Origin: JBGQOJ01 sp052119585
Lineage (GTDB): Bacteria > Pseudomonadota > Alphaproteobacteria > Rhodobacterales > Rhodobacteraceae
Length of the DNA stretch: 64,000 nucleotides
Direction: 5' to 3'
Assembly: GCF_052119585.1 (NCBI RefSeq)
Contig: NZ_JBGQOJ010000014.1
Coordinates: 33,356-97,355, forward strand
In this document: positions 35,422 through 43,678 of the stretch, piece by piece
How positions within the stretch are numbered: the stretch's first letter is position 1
How the letters are laid out: each line of letters starts with the position of its first letter
Position numbers and translations under genes: made by a program
The notes under the pieces: model-generated
Databases searched by the model: none
What the model saw: only the letters and a program-made list of their open reading frames with translations
Told to the model about the DNA's origin: nothing

Positions 35422-36594
35422 ATGAATGCTACTGTAACCGACATCGTCGGCGGCCCTGTCGTCGCGCCCGCCTCCCGTATCGAAAACTTCATCCGCTCGA
35501 CCCGTTTCGACCACCCGACTCTGGTGATCGACACGCAGGTCGTGGAAACCCAGTTCCGCGCGTTGAAGGCCGGTCTGGGCGAGGCCCACATTCACTATGC
35601 CGTCAAGGCAAACCCCGCCCGCGAGATCATCGAGACACTGATCGCCAACGGCAGCCGGTTCGACGCGGCCTCGCGCGGCGAGATCGAGCTGTGCCTGTCG
35701 CTGGGTGCGGCACCGGACGATATCTCGTTCGGCAATACCATCAAACGCCCGTCCGACATCGCCTTTGCCTTTCACGCGGGGATCACCCTGTTCGCGGTCG
35801 ATGCCGAAGAAGAGATGCACAAGATCGCCGCCCAAGCGCCCGGCGCAGAGGTCTACGTCCGGCTGATCGTCGATGCGTCCGAGGCCGACTGGCCCCTGAC
35901 ACGCAAGTTCGGCTGCGCCCGTGACAAGGCGCTGGACCTGCTGGCACTGGCGACAGAACTGGGCCTGAAGCCAGTGGGTTTCTCGTTCCACGTCGGGTCG
36001 CAGACCCGCAAGGCCCGCATGTGGACCACTGTTCTGGATCAGGTCGCCGAGATCTGGCACAGCGCGATTGCCGCGGGTTACGCCCTGACAACGCTGAACA
36101 TCGGCGGCGGCTTTCCGGCCTTCTACGGCGAGGAAATCGACAGCCCCACCGCCTATGCCGCCGCCGTGATGGACCTGGTGCGCGCAAGGTTCGGCAAGGT
36201 CGAGCGGATCATGGCAGAGCCCGGTCGCGGTCTGGTGGCAGAGGCTGGCATGATCGCTGCTGAAGTGCTGCTGGTGTCCAGAAAATCCGAAAGTGACATG
36301 CACCGCTGGGTCTACCTCGACATTGGTCGGTTTTCCGGCCTTGCCGAAACCGAGGGCGAAGCGATCCGGTATCAGTTCATCACCGACCGTGACCACGAGG
36401 AAATGGGCGCCTGCATTCTGGCCGGGCCGTCCTGCGACAGTGCCGATGTCCTGTATGAAAAGCGCCCCGTTCAGTTGCCCCTCGGGCTGACGTCCGGCGA
36501 CCGCTTTATCATCCGCAACTGCGGGGCCTATACCTCGACCTATTCGTCGATCGGCTTCAACGGCTTCCCGCCGCTGGACGTCGTCGTTATCTGA
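35422..36594 (+). CDS. Ornithine/lysine (type III PLP) decarboxylase
   Basis: A 390-residue eukaryotic-type ornithine decarboxylase (fold type III). PLP lysine K62 lies in HYAVKANP; other motifs are HVGSQ, NIGGGFPAFY, EPGRGLVAEAG and the active-site cysteine in GPSCDSADVLYEK, with CGAYTSTYSSIGFNGFPP at the end. It makes putrescine and possibly cadaverine, the start of polyamine synthesis. It stands alone, with a long leader and a strong terminator, which suggests leader-based control by polyamines or ornithine. Confidence 0.93.
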   Translation: MNATVTDIVGGPVVAPASRIENFIRSTRFDHPTLVIDTQVVETQFRALKAGLGEAHIHYAVKANPAREIIETLIANGSRFDAASRGEIELCLSLGAAPDDISFGNTIKRPSDIAFAFHAGITLFAVDAEEEMHKIAAQAPGAEVYVRLIVDASEADWPLTRKFGCARDKALDLLALATELGLKPVGFSFHVGSQTRKARMWTTVLDQVAEIWHSAIAAGYALTTLNIGGGFPAFYGEEIDSPTAYAAAVMDLVRARFGKVERIMAEPGRGLVAEAGMIAAEVLLVSRKSESDMHRWVYLDIGRFSGLAETEGEAIRYQFITDRDHEEMGACILAGPSCDSADVLYEKRPVQLPLGLTSGDRFIIRNCGAYTSTYSSIGFNGFPPLDVVVI

Positions 36595-36615
36595 ACCTGA
36601 CCCACGCATGGAACG

Positions 36616-36649
36616 GGGCGGCACCTTAGGCAGGGTGCCGCCCTTTTTT
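36616..36649 (+). terminator. Intrinsic terminator after the decarboxylase
   Basis: Perfect 10-bp stem GGGCGGCACC / GGTGCCGCCC with an 8-nt loop followed by TTTTTT. Confidence 0.92.
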
Positions 36650-36743
36650 GTGCTACAGCCCCGACGGCAAAAGGCCAGCAACAGGTACAGGCCGGACAGT
36701 GTGTCAGGCATCCGGATAAAGGTTGTGTTTCCACCCATTGAGA

Positions 36744-36784
36744 TGCATAATTTACTGAATATGGCAATTTCGGTAAATTATGCA
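36744..36784. promoter_or_regulatory. Inverted repeat over the tupB start
   Basis: TGCATAATTTAC (36744-36755) and GTAAATTATGCA (36773-36784) form a perfect 12-bp inverted repeat with a 17-bp spacer. The right arm covers the first ATG of tupB (36780). It is a strong operator candidate for the tungstate operon. Confidence 0.75.
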
Positions 36785-37487
36785 CATGAAAGACAGTGTT
36801 CTGGCACAGGCCTTCGGGTTGATCGCGGCGATGGATCGCGACCTGATCGAGATCGTCAGCCTGTCGTTGTTTGTCAGCCTTAGCGCGGTCACGATTGCCT
36901 GTGCGATCGGGTTCCCGCTGGCGGCCCTTCTGGCGACGACCCGGTTTCGCGGGCGCGGCTTTGTCGTGCTTGTGCTGAACGCCCTGATGGGGCTACCCCC
37001 CGTCGTCGTCGGGCTGATTGTCTATCTGAACCTGTCCCGCTCTGGCCCGCTGGGATTTCTGGGGCTTTTGTATTCACCCACCGCGATGATTATCGCGCAG
37101 GTTATTCTGATCACGCCGATTGTCGCCGCGATCGCACGCCAGATTGTCGAAGACCTGCACGACGAATACGCAGAGTTGTTCGTGTCCATGACGGTCGGCC
37201 GCTGGACGGCGATGCGCGCCGTTCTGTGGGACGCGCGGTTTTCGCTGGTCACTGCGGCCCTCGCCGGATTTGGCCGCTCTATCGCCGAGGTCGGCGCGGT
37301 GATCATCGTCGGCGGCAACATCGACCACCTGACGCGGGTGATGACCACGGCAATCGCGCTGGAAACCTCCAAGGGGGATTTACCGCTTGCCCTGGCATTG
37401 GGGGTCATCCTGCTGATGATCGCCCTTGGCCTGAATGCGGCGATTTCTGCCTTCAGGTTCACAGAACGGCGGGTCGGATATGTTTGA
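36780..37487 (+). CDS. tupB: Tungstate ABC transporter permease
   Basis: A 235-residue permease with about five to six membrane segments, matching TupB: DLIEIVSLSLFVSLSAVTIACAIGFPLAALLA, LNALMGLPPVVVGLIVYLNLSRSGPLGFLGLLYSPTAMIIAQ, and the EAA loop VGRWTAMRAVLWDARFSLVTAALAGFGRSIAEVG. Two starts, 36780 and 36786, are both possible; neither has a clear ribosome binding site, and the first lies in the palindrome, so translation may be leaderless or weak. First gene of tupB-tupC-tupA. Confidence 0.88.
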   Translation: MHMKDSVLAQAFGLIAAMDRDLIEIVSLSLFVSLSAVTIACAIGFPLAALLATTRFRGRGFVVLVLNALMGLPPVVVGLIVYLNLSRSGPLGFLGLLYSPTAMIIAQVILITPIVAAIARQIVEDLHDEYAELFVSMTVGRWTAMRAVLWDARFSLVTAALAGFGRSIAEVGAVIIVGGNIDHLTRVMTTAIALETSKGDLPLALALGVILLMIALGLNAAISAFRFTERRVGYV

Positions 37488-38202
37488 CACCGAACCACAG
37501 CTCACCCCCTCGCCCTGCTCCTTACGGGTCGAGGGGGTGCGGCTTTTGTCGGGCGACCGGGTGTTGCTTGACGGGATAGACCTGACGCTGGGCACGGATG
37601 CGCGCACCTGCCTTATGGGGTTCAACGGCGCGGGCAAAAGCCTGTTGCTTCGCTGTCTGCACGGGCTGATCGCACCCAGTGCGGGGCGGATCGTCTGGGC
37701 ACAAGGCGCGGGCCGCGAGGCGCAGGCGATGGTGTTCCAGAAACCCGTTCTGCTTCGGCGCAACGCCGCGCAGAACATCGCCTTTGCCGCAGGTCTGCGC
37801 GGCAAGGCGGGGGCGGATCTGACGCGGCACCTGCTGGATCAGGTCGGGTTGCTCGACAAGGCAGAGACGCCCGCGCAGGTGCTGTCCGGCGGCGAAAAGC
37901 AACGGCTTGCACTGGCACGGGCCCTGGCACTGCGACCCAGAGTGTTGTTTCTGGACGAGGCGACCGCCAATCTTGACCCGCTGTCCGTCCGACTGTTCGA
38001 GGATACGATGAACGCGGTCCACAAGGCGGGCACCAAGATCATCTTTGTTTCGCATGACCCCGCGCAGGCGCGGCGCATGGCAGATGAAATTGTATTTCTG
38101 CACAACGGTCGGATCACCGAAGTGACCCGCGCCGCCCCCTTCTTTGCAAAACCGCAAAGCGCGGCGGCGCGCGCCTATCTGGCGGGCGACCTTTTTCCCT
38201 AA
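37480..38202 (+). CDS. tupC: Tungstate ABC transporter ATP-binding protein
   Basis: A 240-residue ATPase. Walker A reads GFNGAGKSLLLR, with Leu after the catalytic KS; signature LSGGEKQRLALARAL; Walker B VLFLDEATANLDP; switch histidine in FVSHD. The start at 37480 overlaps the tupB stop by 8 bp, indicating coupled translation. Together with TupB it drives high-affinity tungstate uptake. Confidence 0.88.
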   Translation: MFDTEPQLTPSPCSLRVEGVRLLSGDRVLLDGIDLTLGTDARTCLMGFNGAGKSLLLRCLHGLIAPSAGRIVWAQGAGREAQAMVFQKPVLLRRNAAQNIAFAAGLRGKAGADLTRHLLDQVGLLDKAETPAQVLSGGEKQRLALARALALRPRVLFLDEATANLDPLSVRLFEDTMNAVHKAGTKIIFVSHDPAQARRMADEIVFLHNGRITEVTRAAPFFAKPQSAAARAYLAGDLFP

Positions 38203-38219
38203 CCAACCCAGAGGATGTG

Positions 38220-39038
38220 ATGAACTTTAAAACTTTTACCGCGGCCCTTTTGTCCGCAACGCTGATCGCCCTGCCCGCCATGGCGCAGGACAAATCCATT
38301 CTGGTGCAGTCGACCACATCGACCGCGAATTCCGGCCTGTTCGACACGCTGTTGCCCGAGTTCACCAAGGACAGCGGGATCACCGTCAATGTTGTGGCCG
38401 TCGGCACCGGGCAAGCGATCAAGAATGCCGAGAACTGCGATGGCGACGTTTTGTTGGTGCATGCAAAGGCCGCCGAAGAAAAGTTCATCGAAAGCGGCTT
38501 TGGCGTGGCCCGCTTTGACCTGATGTACAACGACTTTGTCATCGTCGGCCCCGCAGCCGATCCTGCGGGGGTGGCCGGCATGACAGACGTCACCGCCGCC
38601 CTGACCAAAATCGCCGACGCCAAAGCCCCCTTTGCCTCGCGCGGGGATGATTCCGGCACCCACAAGAAAGAGCTGCAATTGTGGCAGGCCGCCGGCATCG
38701 ACACCGCTGCGGCCTCGGGGGGCTGGTATCGGTCCACGGGCTCGGGCATGGGGGCGACGCTGAATGCGGGGGTTGGCATGGGGGCCTATGTGCTGACCGA
38801 CCGCGCCACATGGATCAGCTTTGCCAACAAGGCCGATTTCAAGATCGAGGTCGAAGGCGACACAAACCTGTTCAACCAATACGGTGTGATTCTGGTGAAC
38901 CCCGCCAAATGCCCAAGCGTCAAAGCCGAAGACGGTCAGGCCTTTGTCGACTGGCTGATCTCGGATAAAGGTCAGGCGTCGATCGCAGACTACAAGATCG
39001 ACGGCCAGCAACTGTTCTTTCCCAACGCAGGGCAATAG
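38220..39038 (+). CDS. tupA: Tungstate ABC transporter substrate-binding protein
   Basis: A 272-residue periplasmic protein with a signal peptide ending ALPAMAQ. The mature start DKSILVQSTTSTANSGLFDTLLPEF contains the TTST motif typical of TupA oxyanion binding, and GDDSGTHKKEL is the second conserved region. Unlike ModA it fits the TupA/WtpA-like group for tungstate. A GAGGA site precedes the ATG at 38220. Placing tupA last in the operon is less usual than tupABC. Confidence 0.9.
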   Translation: MNFKTFTAALLSATLIALPAMAQDKSILVQSTTSTANSGLFDTLLPEFTKDSGITVNVVAVGTGQAIKNAENCDGDVLLVHAKAAEEKFIESGFGVARFDLMYNDFVIVGPAADPAGVAGMTDVTAALTKIADAKAPFASRGDDSGTHKKELQLWQAAGIDTAAASGGWYRSTGSGMGATLNAGVGMGAYVLTDRATWISFANKADFKIEVEGDTNLFNQYGVILVNPAKCPSVKAEDGQAFVDWLISDKGQASIADYKIDGQQLFFPNAGQ

Positions 39039-39066
39039 CGCAGAGTTTTCCCGCCGATCAAAACAG

Positions 39067-39092
39067 GCAGGCCGACATCACGTTCGGCCTGC
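39067..39092. terminator. Stem-loop between convergent tupA and sugar transferase
   Basis: 9-bp stem GCAGGCCGA / TCGGCCTGC with an 8-nt loop (39067-39075 and 39084-39092). Confidence 0.7.
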
Positions 39093-39123
39093 AACCCGTC
39101 GGTTTTGATTTGGTTTCAAACGC

Positions 39124-39801
39124 TCAGCACCCCGTCCGCCGGAACACCACCCCAAGCGTTTTGACAATGATCCAAAGATCATACAGGCGCGATGCGGTGG
39201 ACATATAGTCGACATCCATCTGCACCCGCTCTTCATAGGCGATGTCGTTGCGGCCCGACACCTGCCATATCCCCGTGATGCCCGGTTTCATCGCCAGATA
39301 GGCCCAGACATGCCTGTCATATTTTTCCAGTTCCGCCGAAACCACCGGGCGCGGGCCGACAAAGCTCATCTCTCCGCGCAGGACATTCCAGATTTGCGGC
39401 AGCTCATCCAGACTTGTCCGGCGCAGGAAGCCGCCGAACCGCGTGATGCGCGGATCGTCGCGCAGTTTGAAATTGTCGCGCCATTCAATCGCCGCCTGCG
39501 GGTTGCGCGACAGATGGGCAAAAAGCAGGTCGTCGGCCCCCTGCAACATCGTCCGCAACTTCCAGCATCGAAACAGTTTTCCGTTTTGCCCGACACGGGT
39601 ATGGGCGAAGAAACCAGGCCCCCCGTCCCGTCTGGCAAGCACCCAGAAAAGCCCGATCAGCGGGGCGACAAACGGCAGCAACAGCAACACGAAAACCACA
39701 TCGAACACCCGCTTGCCCCTTGCGGGGATAACAACAGGATCGGGTTGGGCGATGGCGGTCCGTTCGGGAACAAGAAACACAACATGCTGCATCGGAAACA
39801 T
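39124..39801 (-). CDS. Undecaprenyl-phosphate sugar (glycosyl-1-phosphate) transferase
   Basis: A 225-residue bacterial sugar transferase (PF02397). It has one hydrophobic segment (FDVVFVLLLLPFVAPLIGLFWVLA), the catalytic region FFAHTRVGQNGKLFRCWKLRTM, and FGGFLRRTSLDELPQIWNVLRGEMSFVGPRP. Such enzymes load the first sugar phosphate on undecaprenyl phosphate to start exopolysaccharide or O-antigen synthesis. No other polysaccharide gene is near. It diverges from the XRE-luxR-luxI group, so quorum control of an exopolysaccharide is an attractive but untested idea. Confidence 0.9.
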   Translation of the reverse strand: MFPMQHVVFLVPERTAIAQPDPVVIPARGKRVFDVVFVLLLLPFVAPLIGLFWVLARRDGGPGFFAHTRVGQNGKLFRCWKLRTMLQGADDLLFAHLSRNPQAAIEWRDNFKLRDDPRITRFGGFLRRTSLDELPQIWNVLRGEMSFVGPRPVVSAELEKYDRHVWAYLAMKPGITGIWQVSGRNDIAYEERVQMDVDYMSTASRLYDLWIIVKTLGVVFRRTGC

Positions 39802-40115
39802 CCAGGATCAACGCACGCCCGACTGGCGCTGCCTTGATCCTAGCCAGGGGAGAGTTACCAAATATTTAATCACCTTTAAGTTTATATTTGCATCAAATTG
39901 GTGTATCCCTTGCCGCAGTTCGATTTGTGTTGGTTGCATGGATCGGCCCCCGCCCGTGTCAAGGAAATTCACCCTGACCGCGCATTGGGGCACCACAATG
40001 CGCCCAAGGTATCAGTAACGGGTCGCCCTGCGGTGGGTCGATCCGACGCTTAAACCTCTGACAACCGACGGATCAAACCGCGTTGCGATATTTGGTCCAT
40101 GCGGAAAGGGACAAT
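39802..40115. promoter_or_regulatory. Divergent promoter region upstream of sugar transferase and XRE genes
   Basis: A 314-bp spacer with an AT-rich block at about 39855-39905 that likely holds the sugar transferase promoter. AAGGGA before 40116 is the ribosome binding site of the XRE gene. No gene seen. Confidence 0.45.
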
Positions 40116-40493
40116 ATGGACAGGCGGGATATGCATCCGGACCCGAAGACAGGCGCGATCGACCGGAACATCGGTCGACGGATCCGCGCAAAAAGAATGG
40201 AACTCGATATATCTGTGCCTTTTATGGCAGATGAAATCGGGGTAAGCGTCGCTGTGCTTCAAGAGTTCGAAGCCGGAACACTGCGGGTCAGCGCCTTGGC
40301 CCTTTGGTTGATTTCCGGTTTTTTGCGTGTTCCCGTCACCTTCTTCTTTCACGGCCCGCACTATGATCTTTCGCTTGACCAGCAAGCGGAAGCACGGGGC
40401 AGTTTCGTGCGAGCAAATCGCAATGCAAAGACCAGATTGAGCCTGATCCATGCGGAAATTGACACGGCGGGCAAGCCGACGCTGCCCTCTTAG
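40116..40493 (+). CDS. Small XRE-family (helix-turn-helix) protein
   Basis: A 125-residue protein with an XRE-like domain at about residues 14-72 (AIDRNIGRRIRAKRMELDISVPFMADEIGVSVAVLQEFEAGTLRVSALALWLISGFLRVPVTFFF). The C-terminal part is polar and charged with no known domain. The start is fixed by AAGGGACAAT. It precedes luxR by 142 bp on the same strand and may regulate the quorum genes or the sugar transferase; this rests only on position. Confidence 0.75.
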   Translation: MDRRDMHPDPKTGAIDRNIGRRIRAKRMELDISVPFMADEIGVSVAVLQEFEAGTLRVSALALWLISGFLRVPVTFFFHGPHYDLSLDQQAEARGSFVRANRNAKTRLSLIHAEIDTAGKPTLPS

Positions 40494-40548
40494 GATGTCC
40501 TTGCACGTGTCGCGAAAGCGGGCAGTTCAAACTGTTGACGCCAGAGAC

Positions 40549-40565
40549 GTATACTGCTGGTATAC
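40549..40565. promoter_or_regulatory. Repeated GTATAC palindrome upstream of luxR
   Basis: GTATAC, five bases TGCTG, GTATAC, 71 bp before the luxR start. The hexamer is itself palindromic, so the site is both a direct and an inverted repeat and could be an operator for LuxR or the XRE protein. Confidence 0.5.
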
Positions 40566-40635
40566 CTAAAAGCATTATGCCACCCGAAGAATGCAGACAC
40601 ACCCATAAGTTGCCAAGCGAAAGGCGGTCTTTGTT

Positions 40636-41337
40636 ATGAACCTGATCGACCTTAGCGCGCTGAAGGGTGAGCATAACAGCTATGTGACCTATCTGGACCA
40701 GATCTGCGACCTGCTGGAGGTCGACTATGCCTCTTATGCGGCGACAAACCCGATTACGGGGGCGGTGCAGGGCTACGCCAATTATCCCGACGCATGGAAA
40801 ATGCGATATATGAAAATGGGTCTGCACCGGATCGACCCGACCCTGCATCAATCCGCAAAAAGCATCGCGCCGGTCGATTGGGAACGGTTCGAGAAGGACG
40901 AGAAATTTCGATCGGTGTTCTTTGCCGCCCATGATTTCGGGATATCCTCGCGCGGCATCACCGTCCCTGTCCGCGGCCCATATGGCGATTGCGGCCTGTT
41001 CAGCATCACGAAATCCTGCACCCAGACCGAATGGGAAAAGCTGCGCCGGAAAATCGCCAGCGAGCTTCAGATGGCCGCAGTCCACATGCACGATTCAGTG
41101 ATGCAGTCAGACGTTTTGTCCAGCGCCCTGCGCCAACCAAAGATGTCGACGCGCGAACTGGAAATATTGCACTGGACAGCGGCGGGAAAATCGCAACAAG
41201 ACGTAGGTGACATTCTTTGCATTTCGTATAGAACGGTCGAGGTGCATCTGCGATCCGCACGCGAAAAGCTTGGCGCGCTGACAACGGCGCAGGCTGTCGG
41301 ACGCGCGATCGGACTTGGTTTGATCCTGCCAGGTTAA
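40636..41337 (+). CDS. luxR: LuxR-type acyl-homoserine-lactone-responsive regulator
   Basis: A 233-residue regulator. The N-terminal autoinducer-binding domain keeps the residues that contact acyl-homoserine lactone in TraR/LasR: W54, Y58, D67, P68 and W82. The C-terminal GerE helix-turn-helix spans about residues 168-225 (STRELEILHWTAAGKSQQDVGDILCISYRTVEVHLRSAREKLG). It directly precedes luxI, so the pair is a cognate quorum-sensing system. It should activate or repress luxI and other targets on binding the signal. Confidence 0.93.
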   Translation: MNLIDLSALKGEHNSYVTYLDQICDLLEVDYASYAATNPITGAVQGYANYPDAWKMRYMKMGLHRIDPTLHQSAKSIAPVDWERFEKDEKFRSVFFAAHDFGISSRGITVPVRGPYGDCGLFSITKSCTQTEWEKLRRKIASELQMAAVHMHDSVMQSDVLSSALRQPKMSTRELEILHWTAAGKSQQDVGDILCISYRTVEVHLRSAREKLGALTTAQAVGRAIGLGLILPG

Positions 41338-41398
41338 GACCTGTTAACCACGACTAAGGGATTTACCGTATAGCATATATATCTGGAACAGTGACTAT

Positions 41399-41418
41399 CT
41401 CCTTACCTATGTAAGGAG
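41399..41418. promoter_or_regulatory. Inverted repeat covering the luxI ribosome binding site
   Basis: CTCCTTAC, CTAT spacer, GTAAGGAG: perfect 8-bp arms. The right arm contains AAGGAG, the ribosome binding site eight bases before the luxI ATG. It can act as a lux-box-like operator or as an mRNA hairpin hiding the site. Confidence 0.65.
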
Positions 41419-41426
41419 CTACCTAG

Positions 41427-42083
41427 ATGATTTTCGTAATTGACGGGCTTAACGAACATCGCTTTCCCGAACTGATGACAGAAGTTTTCAGGTTGCGGGC
41501 ACGCGTTTTCAAAAACAGGCTTGATTGGGACGTCAAGGTCGTAAACGGGTGTGAAATTGATGCCTTCGACAAACTGAATCCGGCCCATGTTGTCAGCTTT
41601 GACGAAGAAGGGCATGTCGTGGGATGCATGCGGCTTCTTCAGACGACCGGACCGCATATGCTGTCGGACGTCTTTTCCAACCTTCTTGACGGCGAGCCAC
41701 CACTCCGCAGTTCGACACTATGGGAAGCAACGCGGTTTTGCGTTGATACCGAGCGCCTGTCCGGCGGGCGCACCCGCAACTCCATCTCTTACGTCACCAG
41801 CGAAGTGATGCTGGGCGCGTTCGAATATGCCCGCAGGGCAGGTGTTACCGATGCTGTGGCCGTGATTGACCCGATTATGGACCGGGTTCTGAAACGGTCG
41901 GCAAATGCACCTTACGACTATCTGGGATCGCCGAAATCCATGGGCAAAGTCACAGCGCTGGCCGCGTTGATGGATTGCTCTTCCGAACGGATCAACGCCA
42001 TTCGCGACTTTGCGGGGATCACCGGGGATATCTTCGCCTCGGAAGAGGTCGCATCCAGAATATCCGAAAAGGCAGTAGCATAA
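41427..42083 (+). CDS. luxI: Acyl-homoserine lactone synthase (LuxI type)
   Basis: A 218-residue autoinducer synthase that joins an acyl-ACP chain to S-adenosylmethionine. All hallmark residues are in place: R24, F28, W34, E43, D45, D48, R69, F84, E100 and R103. Acyl chain length cannot be predicted by eye. Its stop overlaps the start of a 72-residue gene (TAATG). The upstream palindrome over its ribosome binding site suggests tight control. Confidence 0.95.
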   Translation: MIFVIDGLNEHRFPELMTEVFRLRARVFKNRLDWDVKVVNGCEIDAFDKLNPAHVVSFDEEGHVVGCMRLLQTTGPHMLSDVFSNLLDGEPPLRSSTLWEATRFCVDTERLSGGRTRNSISYVTSEVMLGAFEYARRAGVTDAVAVIDPIMDRVLKRSANAPYDYLGSPKSMGKVTALAALMDCSSERINAIRDFAGITGDIFASEEVASRISEKAVA

Positions 42084-42301
42084 TGAGCGAAGTAATCGAT
42101 TTTCCTCCGCCCACCCGGTTGGAACGCGATGCTTTTTCAGACCTTCTTTCGTCGATAACAAACCAGGGGTTGCGCATTTACTGCACAGAGCAGATCCGAT
42201 GCGCAAAGACGACAGAAGAACTGTCCGCCGCGATTCACCTTGTTGAAGAGATCGCGTGGGGCATGTCTGACAGGCAATTGCCCTACGGAACGGGCAACTA
42301 G
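42083..42301 (+). CDS. Small protein translationally coupled to luxI
   Basis: A 72-residue, acidic, mostly helical protein (MSEVIDFPPPTRLERDAFSD, then LLSSITNQGLRIYCTEQIRCAKTTEELSAAIHLVEEIAWGMSD). It has no signal peptide or membrane segment and I do not recognise a domain. Its ATG overlaps the luxI stop (TAATG), so its synthesis is tied to LuxI. Codon use is like luxI. It may modulate LuxI or LuxR or be a quorum-linked effector; function unknown. Confidence 0.8.
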   Translation: MSEVIDFPPPTRLERDAFSDLLSSITNQGLRIYCTEQIRCAKTTEELSAAIHLVEEIAWGMSDRQLPYGTGN

Positions 42302-42499
42302 ACCTCTGTGGGGCGCATATCGGATCGCGTCAGGGCGGAAACGCCGCATCGCGATCCGCGCCCTGCGGCCTTTCAATGATCGGCGGGACAGGACCGGACA
42401 GGCGTTCCGCGCCGATTGCGGTGGATCGGGCTGCGCTGACCTACCAATCCCGACCACAAGGCACTATCTAAAGGGGCCACCACCTGAAAGGCGCGCCCG

Positions 42500-43507
42500 A
42501 TGATCCCCCACTCCGTCCTTGATCTGTCACCCGTTCCAGAGGGCCAGACAACCGCAGACGCGCTGCGAAATACCCTTGACCTTGCGCAGCACGCCGAGCA
42601 GTGGGGCTATAACCGGTTCTGGCTGGCAGAGCATCACAACATGTCGGGCATCGCCAGCGCCGCAACCTCGGTGCTGATCGGCCATGTGGCCAGCGGCACC
42701 ACGACCATCCGCGTCGGGTCGGGCGGGATCATGCTGCCCAATCACGCGCCTTTGATAATCGCAGAGCAGTTCGGCACCCTGGCAACCCTGCACCCCGGAC
42801 GCATTGACCTCGGCGTCGGGCGTGCGCCCGGCACCGATATGGCAACGGCGCGGGCCTTGCGCCGGACGCTGGATGACGGCACGGGTTTTCCACAGGACGT
42901 ATCGGAACTGATCGGATATCTGGGCGAAGCGCCCGAGGGAACACCGGTTCGGGCCATTCCGGGAGCGGGAACGCATGTGCCGGTGTGGATTCTTGGGTCC
43001 AGCCTTTATGGTGCGCAACTGGCGGCACATCTTGGCCTGCCCTATGCGTTCGCCTCGCATTTCGCACCGGCCGATCTGGATCAGGCACTGACGATCTATC
43101 GCCAGACGTTCCGGCCATCTGTCCATCTGGACAGGCCCCGCTTCATGCTTGCGATGAACGTCTTTGCCGCAGAAACCGATGATGCGGGGCGGTATCTTAA
43201 GTCCTCGATGCAAATGGCCTTTGCCAATTTGCGCAGCGGACGCCCCGGCAAACTGCCACGCCCCGTCGATGATATTGCCCGGCACATCGACCCCGCGATG
43301 CTGCGGATGGTCAATCAGGCGCTGGCCTGTTCCGCCTCGGGCGGGCCGGACAAGGTGCGATCGGAACTGGGTGCATTGCTGGATCGCTACCAACCGGACG
43401 AGGTGATCCTGACCGGACAAATCCACGACCACGCCGCGCGATTGCGGTCCTTCGAGATCGCAGCGGGCCTGTTGGCAGAGGCGGACGTGCGGCGACCGGC
43501 GGCCTGA
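42500..43507 (+). CDS. Luciferase-like (LLM class) flavin-dependent oxidoreductase
   Basis: A 335-residue protein of the bacterial luciferase-like monooxygenase superfamily, the MsnO8/YhbW-type group: SVLDLSPVPEGQTTADALRNTLDLAQHAEQWGYNRFWLAEHHNM, then GSGGIMLPNHAPLIIAEQFGTLATLHPGRIDLGVGRAPGTD. It is predicted to use FMNH2 or F420; the substrate is unknown. It stands alone between the quorum group and the rhodanese gene. Confidence 0.92.
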   Translation: MIPHSVLDLSPVPEGQTTADALRNTLDLAQHAEQWGYNRFWLAEHHNMSGIASAATSVLIGHVASGTTTIRVGSGGIMLPNHAPLIIAEQFGTLATLHPGRIDLGVGRAPGTDMATARALRRTLDDGTGFPQDVSELIGYLGEAPEGTPVRAIPGAGTHVPVWILGSSLYGAQLAAHLGLPYAFASHFAPADLDQALTIYRQTFRPSVHLDRPRFMLAMNVFAAETDDAGRYLKSSMQMAFANLRSGRPGKLPRPVDDIARHIDPAMLRMVNQALACSASGGPDKVRSELGALLDRYQPDEVILTGQIHDHAARLRSFEIAAGLLAEADVRRPAA

Positions 43508-43678
43508 AACGGGTGTCCCCCCCAAGGGCAAGGAAAATGCCGGTGCCGCACGCAGATTGTCGCAACCCCCGTTACGCGATGGCCCCACGCGGCTGCGGGA
43601 TCTAATATGGCACACGTGATCTGTGGCGGCGCTGCAGGTCAACGGACCCCGGATATTCAAACACAGAAAGACCTGAAA

